NCBI GenBank assembly: GCA_023238725.1
Contig: CM041553.1
Location: 6,285,001-6,349,000, forward strand
DNA: 64,000 nt
Reading direction: 5' to 3'
From: Scortum barcoo
Taxonomy: Eukaryota > Chordata > Actinopteri > Centrarchiformes > Terapontidae
Positions within the stretch are counted from its first letter, which is position 1. Each line of letters opens with the position of its first letter. Shown here one piece after another: positions 1 to 12,100 of this stretch. The position numbers were made by a program, and so were the translations under genes. The notes below the pieces were generated by a model, which saw only the letters and a program-made list of their open reading frames with translations, had not been told where the DNA came from and did no database searches.

Positions 1-354
1 TAAGAGAAAAACGTTCTGCATTTGTCGCTAAAACGTCTGAACTGTAAAAGAAAAGGCTATGAGCTGAAGCTTAAAGATATCTTCATCTCTCTGTGTGTTT
101 ATGTGGACGTGATGAAGAAATTAAGAAGATTATTCGCATTCTGTCAAATTCTCTAAAATATCACACTCTGACAGCCACGGCCAGCATATAGCCAACTGTT
201 CCAACACCATGAATAATACAGTAACACACACACACACACACACACATACACACACACACACAGCAGGGAACCTAAGTGGATGTGACAGATATTCCCATGC
301 TGGCTGTTGGCTATGACATCATGGGAAAGATGGTTAGATGGTGCTCAGTGGGAA

Positions 355-385
<31 letters not shown>

Positions 386-2799
386 CAGAGTGAAAGTGTC
401 CCCATCTGAATACAGACTGCTGCCATCTACTGGCTTAGAGAAAGAGAAAGCTGATGCCTTCTTTTTTTATATATATAATGAAGTGACTTTAAACCATCTG
501 CTACTGTCTCATTTAATTTATTTTAGATTGCTTTGTATAGTTTTATAAGTTATGAATAAACTTGTGACCCAAGATGCAAATTAAAGTTAAACAACAGGCA
601 CTTTATTCTGTAGACATTTGACATGTGATGGCAGGAAAAGCACAGGTTTAATTAAAAACACCACTGACAATATTACTGGTACCAGCTGTGCTTTTCCTGC
701 TGTTGCAAGTGAAAACGCCTGCTGAGACAAACACTCACCTCAAGCTAAGACACTAAAGGAATAATGGAAGTCGAGTGTTTGAGATTAAAACCTGTCCTTT
801 ATGCCCCACTGATCTCATTCCAGTGTTTTCTTCTATTCTTTGTCCGGGCTGTGGTTTGTGGTTTTGAGCGAAATGTCTCGACAACTACTGGGTTGACTGT
901 GATCCCTTAACGTTGACATTTGGCTGCACTTTGTTTGACGCTAATTAGCAAATGTCAGCACGCCAACACTCCAGACTGAGATAATGAACGCGGTAAACAT
1001 TATACCTGCCGAACATCAGCATGTAGGCATTTAGTCCGATGCATCTCAGTGCCAAAGAGCAGCCTCAGGGAGCTGCTGGCATGGCTGCATGCTCTGAGTG
1101 TACAGTGGATGGAGTACAGCACCACACTGTCCTTCCTAAGAACAAGTGCTGCTGCTTGACCTCAGTATCACTCAACTGAAAGTGAAATTGAAATGAGTGA
1201 CTGATGAGATATCTCCTCAGGACTGTGTGGGTGGTCTTGACTGACATCCCTCTCTCTTTTGTTGTTCCTGTTATTCACATCATACCGTTTTAACCCTAAC
1301 ACCTGTGTCAGTGTGCAGAGCACTGAACAATATAAATGTAGACTGTAACAAAAGTGTAAACCTACTTAAGAATCAAATATTGAAAGTAGAATTGTACATT
1401 TAAAGTGTGCAAAAATAAAATACTTAATTCAGTAACACCTGTATTTTCAGGCAGGTCGTTCCCAACCCTGGATGTAATGTGGTGTCATCCAGTTTGCCCT
1501 TGCTCTGCCCCACCTTCACTTTCTCTCTCTGTCCACTATTTTTCTATTCCTTCTGTAACCAGCAGATGGAGCCATTTGAGATGAAAAGCTGAACTGTGCT
1601 GGTGCACTCAGAGGCAATTATTCTGTTGGCCAGTGGGCACAGGCAATGGTCCCAGCAAGGGCCAGTGAATTGAAACGCCAAGCCAAAACTGTATTCCTAT
1701 AACAGCTTCTGTGAGCAGGGTTTTCCCATGCAATTACTGCAACAATAAGATAACTCACTGGGTCCTGCTGCATGAAAACAAGAATCACACCCACAGGTTG
1801 GTTTACTTTAAAGAAATCTCAGCACTTCCATGGTGTTCAACAATCTGTCTTTTGTGAGCCTCAAAAATGTAAGGTACAACAAAAGGAGACAACTTTAGCA
1901 TCCACTACCTTCACAGATACAGATCCTTTTTTTTTTCTTTCCTATCTAGTTTCCAGACGTTGTCCCTGCCAGAGTCTTCTGGTGAACACTTTAAACATCG
2001 CACAGACTCACACATCACAGTCAGACAGGAGCTTCAGTTTTTTGTGTCTGTAAGCAAGAGGTGAGAAAGTGGAACAGGCAAAGATATTCTCTCTCTCTGT
2101 TTTTGTATAGATATGTTTTGCTTAATTATTCGCGCCGGTTAAATACAGTTGCTGCTGTTGTCACATGTCAGTCCCGGAGGAAACACAAACACAACAAACA
2201 ACACTGAAGAATTATTCTAATGAAAACCGCTGCAGAGTAAGATCATCATGTGACGCACAAGATACACACAGATGTAGACGCTCTGTGTTTGCACTTGAGC
2301 GCAGCATGTATGTGTGAAGTGGAAGTAAGTGTGTGTGTGTGCGTGCCTGTGTGTGAGAGAGAATGAGGAAGAAACAGAACCTAGTCTTGTTTGTGGGCTA
2401 CCAAAGAGCCCAGCATGACAAAGCTTGCCTAACAAGGCATTGAACGGAGGGGAACCCATGCATAGCTAATAGCCCAGTCCCCCCAAAAGCCTTTGTACCC
2501 TGAAACAAAAGCCCTGTCCTGCAGACAAATGTGCACACACACACACATACACACAGAAGAGGCAACAGAGGGAGAAGGAGAGGAATATCAAGTAAGATAA
2601 ATGGGAGAGAGGTTGTACAGATGGAGTGAGGTGGTCAGGGGTCAAAAACAGAAGAAAAAATACACTGAAGAATTGATCACGTCTTCTTAGCTTGTATGGA
2701 GAAGGGATTTCAACAAAGAGAGCTGTCGATTAACTGAAGATTGAGAACATTTGAGTCTGATAACATTAGACCATGCCATGTTAGCTCAGACAATTATGC
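1..2799. other. intergenic sequence downstream of rgs12
   Basis: No exon-like signal was found on either strand. Contents are microsatellites at 224-262 (CA), 355-385 (TG then AG) and 2523-2553 (CA-rich), and otherwise unremarkable AT-rich DNA. Confidence 0.6.
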
Positions 2800-3470
2800 C
2801 TTGTGGTAGAAGAAGTACTCAGATCCTTCACTTAAAGGACCAATGTGTTGTATTTAGGAGGATCTACTGGCAGAAATATAATATTTGTAATTATGTTTTA
2901 ATTAGTGTATTATCACCTGAAACTGAGAATTGTTGTGTTTTCACTTAGGATGAGTCCATATAGGGAGTGTGACCTCTTTCACAGGGTCCACCATGTTTCT
3001 ACAGTAGCCCAGAGGACTGGCGGACAAACAAACACTGGCTCTAGAGAGGGCCTTTCACATTTTTACTTTGAAGTGGCAGCAACTGTAGGTTCTCCTACAT
3101 GCTTAGAAAGGAAGGGGAGACGTGAGGGGTATTCCCCCATAGATGCCACTCAATCCTGCACATTGGTCCTTTAGGTAAAAGCAGAACTACATCAATATTA
3201 AAATAGTCCATTACAATAGTCCAAGTTAAAGTCAAGAATTGAAAATCTCACTCAAGTAGCAATACAGAAATATCATCAGCCAAATGCACTTCAAGTATCA
3301 AAAGTAAAGGTACCCAGTATACAGCAAAAAAAGATGTCAGATAAATGGAGTAAAACATATATTTCCCTCTGATATGCAGAGGAATAGAAGTAGAAAGTAA
3401 AGCAGAAAATGGAAATACAAAACTGAACTTCAGTAAATGTGCTTACATTTCCCGACATTCCCATGGATAT
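2800..3470 (+). mobile_element. MITE-like element of the GTGGTGGAAGTACTCAGATCC family, interrupted
   Basis: Sequence 2800-2834 (GTGGTAGAAGAAGTACTCAG...) and 3174-3470 reads like a very common percomorph repeat remembered by its start (GTGGAAGTATTCAGATCC) and its TAGAAGTAGAAAGT...GCAGAAAATGGAAATAC end. The two halves are separated by a second element (2835-3171). It has no coding capacity. The classification as hAT-type MITE is from memory and uncertain. Confidence 0.65.
2835..3171. mobile_element. nested MITE with 13-bp perfect terminal inverted repeats
   Basis: The ends AAGGACCAATGTG (2835-2847) and CACATTGGTCCTT (3159-3171) are perfect inverted repeats, flanked by TA on both sides (2833-2834, 3172-3173). 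Similarity extends imperfectly to about 32 bp. The 337-bp body matches a frequent teleost element (AAAGGACCAGTGTGTAGGATTTAG ends, as I recall) and has no transposase. TA duplication suggests a Tc1/mariner-like mobiliser; TTAA/TTAG is an alternative reading. Confidence 0.8.
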
Positions 3471-3654
3471 ATTCTGTTTGACATTTAAACTACATGTAAG
3501 CATTGATCGCTTCTAATGCACAGAAGTGCTGAAGGCAAATTTGAGGCACATGCTCATAACAAATGAAGTGAGGCGAATAAAATCAATTGGATATTATTGA
3601 AAGTCAAGGAAAAGACAGGAGGCCGCCCACACGAGGCTCTGCAGAGAGAGAGAG

Positions 3655-5114
3655 AGTTCAACCTTTAAAACATTTATTTGATCTATTTACAGACAGTACA
3701 GTCAACTGAACAACGGGAGAATTTATTTCTATTGTGACACCACTGAATGAACAGCATGGCTGCATTGCAGTTCAACAAGGACTATAGCAATATGGTGATT
3801 TCACAAAGTTGACTATATACAAATTAATACTTTTAACTGATAGATCGTAAAAATGAAAAGGACGTGGGATAAATTAATAGTACGGGACGAAGAAACAGTA
3901 AAACCTTTAAAAGTGAAACAGTTTGACTTTGTTAGTCTGATTCTTCCAGCTAAAACCCTGCAGGGAAAGACCGTTCAAACCACTGCTGAATTGCTTGACT
4001 GTGGAAAGAAAACCAAACAGATGCTGCTGTGTGATGTAGTGCAAAGAAGAAGAGCGCAGATGAAAAAGAGAGAGCGCTGCTCATGTACAGTCAGTGCAGA
4101 AGTTTCTAGATTGTTTGGTCGGAGAGCGAGGTTGCATATGTGCGCACTCGCTATATTCCGTTTCCATGAGTGACACGAGAAATGCCTGAGGTGCGAGGCG
4201 AGTGGTGGAAACACAGAATGTACTGTGCTCGGTAAGGAGCAGCTGAGCAAATGTGTATGTTCGTGGCACCGTGGCATACGTTCCTATCTATGGGGTCAGA
4301 CCCGCTGTGTCGGCGAGCAGCGTGCTCAGAAGCATATAATAAGCTGACAACAATATGTGGTCTACTCAGAAGTGCAGTGATGTTGCCTCCATACCACTGT
4401 GGATTTGGAACGGCTAGTGATTGTTAGCAAATTGCTTTCTGGCCCTATGGCAGCTCAACCACTTGTAGCATGAAACTGACATTTTGAAAGGCTAAGGCTG
4501 AGTTTTAAAAAATGTGTAAAGTCTTGTTTGTAATTGGCTAAAGTGCATTGTTAGATTCTGTACACTGCGGAGTGGAAGGGTGGTGGTGGTGGTGGTGGGG
4601 GGGGTTGGTACTGGTCATCACCAATTCATCCCAAGCTCGTACTGGAGATTACGAGAAAATCCACAGCAAGTCCGCTCAAAAGTTCACACAGATACACACC
4701 ACGCAGAGAGATTTAAAGGACAGGTTCTGTCTGAGTAATGCATCCATTTTTCCTCCCTTCATGTGTCTGACCTGTTATGTCTTAAGGCTGTTGTTGACTT
4801 ACAGTGGATGCTCACAAAGTAGTGCATACTCACTATATCAACTTGACTGCTTGACTAAATTAACACTCATTTCTACTGCATGTGATGAAAGTCTACATTA
4901 TTTACTGTATTTTACACTTGAATCTGGAATGAATTGTTCCGTAGTTTTAATTAGACAGTAGCAAGTGATTAATGAAATTCAAAGGAGGAGATCTGGATGC
5001 ATTTTGGGTCGTTCGGCCACAGACCAAGACGGGCAAGGAACTTCAGACTGACTTTGTTGGATCTCCAGTCCCGTTCACAGTCAGGTGAAGGAAGAGGTGA
5101 AAAGTTTGAAGAGT
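3655..5114 (-). other. rgs12: rgs12 3' UTR (predicted)
   Basis: After the stop at 5115 there is no further coding signal. AATAAA hexamers in sense orientation occur at 3673-3678 and 3722-3727, so cleavage near 3655 would give a 3' UTR of about 1.45 kb. A (GGT)n tract at about 4569-4596 on the plus strand lies inside it. Confidence 0.5.
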
Positions 5115-5722
5115 TCACACGGGGGAAGTACCTGAGCTAGGCCGACTGTCCTGTGCTTGTTGTTGGGGTCGGGGGTGGGGTTTGCACTGTAAGGATGAGG
5201 GGGTAACGTAGTTGAGGCTGGGGCTGTTAATGTCCGCCTCTCCCACAAGAGTCAGATCAGACAGGGTGTCTTCCTCCAGCATCTGGACCAATTCTCCCTT
5301 GACAGAGTCCTGGAGGAGACAACGCTGGGCACCCTGGGTCGGGTGGATGGGAGAGACGGTGCCAGGAAACGGAGGTGGTGGTCTGGATTTCCTCCCCCCT
5401 CCACTCTCAGTGCCCAGTGCAGAGTCCAAGCTCTGGGACTGATGACTTGCGCTGAGCAAGTGGGTGCCACCTCCTCCTCCCCTGTCATTGCTGTTCGCCT
5501 TATTGCCCCGGCGACCGCTGCTAGGGAAGCTGCCGTTGTTGGGGTTACGGGAATACGGGGTGGAGCAACTGGGCTCGGGATCGTAGGGAGGAGGCACAGC
5601 CTGGTTGGTTGCCACTGGCGACAGGCGCAGAAAGTCTGGGAGCTGCAGGTCGCTTTTGTTTAGCAGGCCTCGCTGGTCGTCTGCTCGGTTGCTCTGAGCT
5701 TTGGATATGAGGTCGAAGAACT
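5115..5722 (-). CDS. rgs12: rgs12 coding exon 18: GoLoco motif and C-terminus
   Basis: This terminal exon begins after a UG-rich acceptor (CTGCAG|AGTTC). It encodes EFFDLISKAQSNRADDQRG, the GoLoco motif that binds GDP-bound Gi alpha and blocks nucleotide release; the acidic-QR triad is intact. A Pro/Ser/Gly-rich tail follows, with LSDLTLVGEADINSPS resembling the human LTLMGEGDISSP block. The stop TGA is at 5117-5115, after SSGTSPV. A potential donor (TCAG|GTACTT, exon end 5132) lies five codons before the stop. Confidence 0.93.
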
Positions 5723-6118
5723 CTGCAGGCACACACACACACACACACCAGTAAACAGAAATAGGTGTACACAGACACATAAGCACATAAGCACACGCAC
5801 AAGTACATGTGTGTGCACTTTACACACACACACACACTTTGCACAAGTACATGTGTGCACGCACACACACACACACACACACACACAAATGAATAAAAAC
5901 CCAAAATGACAATAAAAAACAAAGAACCACATTCACTGTAATTCAGAAACCATGCAGCAGAGGGTGTGTATTAATCAGTTAGACAAGTCAAAGCTACATT
6001 CGGTTTGAGCAGAGGAGACTGGGCTACATTTAGCTAGCTTTGAAAGCATTTGGTGCTGCTTCTGCAATACTGCAGACAGGCAAAAGGGTTAGTGTGATCA
6101 CAGCAACAAAGCTACAGA

Positions 6119-6179
<61 letters not shown>

Positions 6180-9100
6180 AGGTCGGTCAGTCTTTACCTT
6201 CGGCTTCGTCTATATTAATCTTTTTCTGCTTTCTTTTCTCCGGAGCCTTATGGAGAGAGACAGAGTGGTTGGGTAAGGGCCGGCTGCTTGTGTCTGGGCT
6301 GGGCCCAGCCTTGCCGTTTTCCCCATTGGGGTGGGCTGAACCGGCTTTCCCTGATGGCCTGTCCTCCCCCTGGGGGCCACAAGGAGAGTGGAGTGGGGCA
6401 TTAGAGCCCTGGTGAGTCATGATGGTGCTAGTATGGACTGAAGTAATGACACCATGTGGGGACCAGTGCTACTGATGGTGAGGAGGGTGACAAATTGTCA
6501 AATGAGAACTATTTGATGGGGGGGGGGGGTTATACTTTTGAGAAAGACAGTTAAATTAAATGAAAATAATTATGAAAATGACATAGTTGCTTTGGTGTAA
6601 TTAATAATAAATTATACATACTCTACAGAAAAATATATATCTTTGATAAAATCTAATTAAAAGGTGGAATGTTCCATTCAGACAACCACAATGTCCAACA
6701 CTGTGTGTATTACCAACATGTAGGGTAACAGTAACACACACCACAACACCAAAAGGACAAACCATCTACTAAAAGCCAAACTACAGCTCCTTGAAGTGGG
6801 AAACAGCCCGTTGTTGTCAGAAATCAGGTTTTAACCCCAGTAATCCCCGGAGATCCCATAAGCAATCTAAAGAGCTACTGCCATCACCAACTAAGTCCTT
6901 TCTAGCTGTGCAGAGGGAGTTTTTGAGGTTGAGACCCAGCAAGTGCTGTGAGGCTTGGCTGGTATCATCTGGCCACTGGGTTGGTTATGGAAGAAAGAGA
7001 ACCAGCAAACCAGAGAGAAAAGTTGATGATGCATTCGGCCGCAGGCAGACCACAATAATGGAACATTAGGAACCCCGAGAGTGTGACGAGGCTTTCGGCC
7101 CCACAGCAACAGTGCACATAAATACAGTCACACACAGCAAACGCTGCCAGAGACGCACATCATACACCTGCGCATATTTTTAACACATTGCAGACATGGG
7201 TGATTGAGGACAGCGAGAGAGACACTTAGTAGCGTGACATCATCAACCAGGAAGTGGAGACATTCGGTGGGTTATGGAACATTCCAGAGCGAGAGGAAAA
7301 GAAGAAGCTGAAGGAGATCTTACTGTTGTTGATTGGCTTCTGCTTGTCGAGGGGGCAACGACTTTCTGTTTGTCTGCTGAATGAAGGAAAGAGAGTACAC
7401 ATAGAGGTACAGATGCAAAAATGATTAAAAAAAAGTGAGAGAGCAATACAAGTCTTGTTTTTTGTTCAAAATTATTACTGACAGCAGCTGTATGTGTGTG
7501 TATGTTCCCTACCTTTTCCTGGAGTGTGTTCTGCTATATCTAATACCACTCGCAGCCCATCCAGGTTGGATATAGGAAGACCTAGATCTAATGGCTCCAA
7601 CTCCCCACTCTGCATCACACAGACACACACACAGACACACACACACACAGGTATGAATTTATGATTACCCGTCTGTTTGTAGTTCTGTCTTTCTACAGTA
7701 CAGCAATGAGGAGAACTTACAATGCGTGCCACCAAGTCAGAGAGGTGCAGGCCATATTTGGCCACTACAGGCCTGAGGACCTCAGTCACCGGCTTGGTGG
7801 GCTTCGCTTTTAGGCCCACTGAACGGTTAATAGGGACCAAATCCAGTCTGGAAAAGAAGAAAATAGAATTAACTTTTTTTCTGTATGATAAGTAGCAATC
7901 GTGGTTTTAGCATTTTCTCTCAGTTCTAGTTCCTAGTATTGGTTTGAAATGTTTGAAAGTGTTACGGTGATTACTGAATATTATCATACCTGAAAAGAGT
8001 GCGTTTTTCTAGTCGGAGGTCCCGAGAGCACAGTGTCATACAGTCTTGGTCCAAAACAAGTGGCTGAGAGAGAAACAAAAAAAGAGAGAAGTCATCATGA
8101 AAGCTGTCCAGCTAGTTGCCCAACAGCAAAAGATAAAGTTGTGACAATTACTGCTCTCTGATCCCCTGACTGATATGAGATGCTTATTTTCCTTTTATTA
8201 AAAATGCATTCACATTCTTTTTTTTTGGTTGCGACTGTTTTGACAAATTGTGACCTTATGAAGTGAACATACTATTGTCTATTGAGTGCTGAGACTGAGC
8301 CAAAGAGTAATGTTGTGTTAAAACATTTAAGAACGCTCCACATCAACTTGTACCTTCTCCCCTCCGACCAGGAAGAGGTCTATAGCTGCCAGGTTGATGC
8401 AGAGCTTCTCACAGAGGCCCAGCAGCAGGTCCCTGATGGACACTCCAGCTCTCAATGGCACAGAGCAACACGAGCCGTCCGGCAAGCTTATGTTACACTG
8501 CCTCAAGGGGGCGCTGCCCCCTGCACGCTCCGTTGACACTGATACTGCGCCACGGGAAACATCACCCTGAAGGAAGAAAACAGAGACAAAGACATAGACA
8601 GGGAGGGGGAGAGGAGATAGTGAGAGGAGGGTTTTAAAAATAAGAAAGACAATGGAAATTGAGGTTGAGAGGAAGAAACAGGCAGTCTGATATTATTTCA
8701 GTGGTTTTTGTTTTTAAAGCGGATTAACTGAAAGGAGAGTGAAGATAAAGCTGCTCCTTGCTGAAATGAATGTCTGTGTGCCCATTAGTGTAACATCTAA
8801 ACAAATTATCTGGTGATGTCTCTTTCCAGACTGACCTCATTCCTCCCTGACCCTGAAGTCCCCAGCTCCAGACTGGCTCCTGAAGACAGCGAACCCTGGG
8901 ACTCTCTGCGACCATTGCTGCCAGAGAAATCTGAAAAATAATCAACTCATCAGTGAGTACAAGACAGACAAACAATTATTCTAAACCTCTATATTCAAAG
9001 TAAAACGTGGCCTTACAATTTCAACATCTCTCTGTTTCAGTGTATGTTTGTAATTAACAAGGAAGTTTAGTAGTAGCATATGAACTTTAAAGAATCACTA

Positions 9101-12100
9101 TTTGCTGTTCTCTGTTATGAAACCAGCAGCTAAATTTGTCATTGCTTTAAGGAGCTATTTTTGTTAAGAATTAAACTCTTCAACTGAGGGAACTAAAAAA
9201 TGCTTAAACTACTAACTGTAGTTGAAGTCGGTCAGCTCTCGTTTCTTCGGGCCTTTGCCGAAACTCCTGTTGCGGGACCAGGAAAAGAACATGCCTTTCC
9301 TCCGGTCTCCTGAATCATCCCGACTGTCCTCATTTAAAGATCTGCCAGACTTGCTCTTTTTGTCCTCCTATAAACACACAAACAAGATAAATGAAGAGGG
9401 CAGACACACAGATGTATACAAAGAAACTGCATACCAAAGGATAAATGAAATCCCATCTGACAATTAAATGTATTATCTGTTCTACTTCAAAACACACAAT
9501 CATTCCAGCACTTAAAAAAGCTTTTTATAAGATTATTTTGCAGAACAGTAAAAAAAAAAAAAAAAAAAACTGAGAAGAAATTCTGTGATTTTCATCCTTA
9601 TTTCTCAAATTCATGGACCATTTGTCTCATTTAACTGCCAATTAAAATTGTATTAGGAGCAATATTCATTTTTCTATTTCCCCAAATTTCTGCATATGTT
9701 GACACTAATACAGTGAAAACTGTGACAGGATACAGCCAATTGGCAGCGTTTGTGGAGGATTGGCATTGTGTTACCTTCTTGGGTGTGGAGAGGTTGGAGC
9801 GGTCCGAGCCGGTGGTGCTGTGCTTGGAGGTGGGGCTGCTGGGAATGTGGTATGGGTCAGGCAGGGGCCTCCCCTCCACCTCCGCCAGCATACACTCCTG
9901 GTACAGCAGAGACTTGAGGAACCGTGTGTAGCTGTCGAACTTCATCAGGTTGAAGATCTAAAGGGGTGAAAAGGAAGGAAAGAAGTCATCGGTGGGCAAC
10001 AGAAAATGTTGGAAGGAATGAACGATCACACCAAAAAGGAGGATAGAAAAAGGCAAAACAAAAAAGTAAAACGATTGGAGGGTAAGAAGACAGGATGGGA
10101 AAACATATTAAAGAAAGAAAGAACAAACAAAAATGAAAAAAGACAGAATAAAAGAAGGGGAGATGATTAAAGATGATTACGGATGACAGACTTGAGAGCT
10201 ACAGAAGGAGAGATTGAATAAATAGATGACACAAAGAAGTTTACAGATGTTAAACACACATAAGAGAAAGGTCAAATCTGAGGTAAAAGTCTAATATCCC
10301 TAACAGCCCTTCGAGATTGCTCAAGTTCACAGATGACTACCGGCACATAAATTATTTTATATTCTCAGAGCCCTAAAATCAAACATTCATCCACTGAAAG
10401 GTGCTAAAGGGCTGTAGCTAAAGAGGCCACAGGGTTATAAAAATCTAATGTGTCTGTCCTCTGGGGAGCATTAATGTGCTGCATAAAAAAGCTACGCATC
10501 TGCTTGCTACATTTTTGATATAGTGTATAACTGGGGCAGAAAATATATAGAGGTAGCTGAGGGGGACAAAAGGAGGAAAAAAATGGTGTGAGCAAAGACC
10601 TATATATGTGTATGTCCAAATACGCGTGAAAGTCTAACATAAAATCTTAAATCAATGAGGCGCCATCTTGACAGGCCCCAGGGTATTTTGGAAAAGCTCA
10701 TCTCAGGCTTTGATCTGTGTGTGTGTGTGTGTGTGTGTCTTTGGGAGAATATCTGTGCATGTTTGATGTGTAAAAATATTGAAGGTGATGGCGAGGAGGA
10801 TATCCTTCTGGCCTTGTGACTCTTATCACAGTTTGAACATCTGAGTTCAGCTGCCGAAATCAATAGAGCTTCTCAGCAAGTTTCCCCCCTCCACGACATG
10901 CACATCTAAGAAACCATTCACATCCGTGCTGCTAGACAGCAGGCGATGATGAATAGTTGACCTTATGTTGTGTAAGCACCCAGTGCTGTAATACTAATTA
11001 GCTTTCAGCAGGGGTCTGTTTTGATTGAGTTTTATGAGTAATAATAAATTTGGCCTTCAAGGAACTCCTTTCACCTCCTCCCCCTCCATAAGGAAGGTCA
11101 GAGGTCAGTTTCTGGAGCAGATGCTTCCTTTTTGACAGAAGTTGTTACTGATAGCTTTGAAAATGCAATAAATAAGTTGCTTTTGGTGTATACACTACCT
11201 GCAGCTGCTGCTCCTTGAACATTTCAGGCCGGGGGGCGTTGAGTATGTCGTCAGCGAGCTGAGCTTGACTGTCTATGTTGACCGGTGTTGTGGCTTTGCT
11301 GGATAGGAAGCTGTTGTAGATCTCCCTGGCACGCTGAGAGAGCTGAAGAGGGGTCAGGCAGAATGAGTGGCAGGGGGAGGTATAAATAAAAAGAGGAGAT
11401 GAGAAACAAAGAGAGCTGATTAGCATTTTCTGTCATGATTCCTGGAGAGTTTTTAAATGGTTACTCGTGTGCGTTCAGACTGTGTCTGTGTCACATCTGT
11501 TACCTGCTTCTTGTCATTCTCAGGGACGTGGCTGAAGAACTCACAAGCCTGCCAGAACAGGATATTCTCCTCACTGAACTCTTTCTTTAGGAACTCCTGC
11601 GGCACAAGAATTAAATATTGATGAAGAAAAAAAAGTCAGGCCAACTAATATACACGCAAAGTCAGAGAACAGAGGCCTCACGATAGTGGGATCAGGAGTT
11701 CGGCCTGTCATCCCCTGCTTTACACACTAGACAGTTTTCAGATTTTATTATTAATCAAGTTCCAAATAAAATTTTTAGTATATTTATGAGACTGAATCAA
11801 TGAATTGGCTGTCATTTTTCCCAGCCTAAATGTTTGAATTAGTGTAGATTCAGTGCTATCATTTAATATAATTATTATTTTTGATAACCATACCTATTTT
11901 TACATCCTCCAAACCCTTTATCCCCAACATCTTGTTATATACATTTTGAAAAAATATTAGCTTGAGGCAGATTTTTCTGAACACTTTAGACATTACACAC
12001 TGAAAACAGAATGAAACATATTTTTTAAATAACAAACGGTCAGCCTGAAATGACCAACCAAATTACACTCTGGTTATTGGTTGTTCAGTGTGCCATTCAA

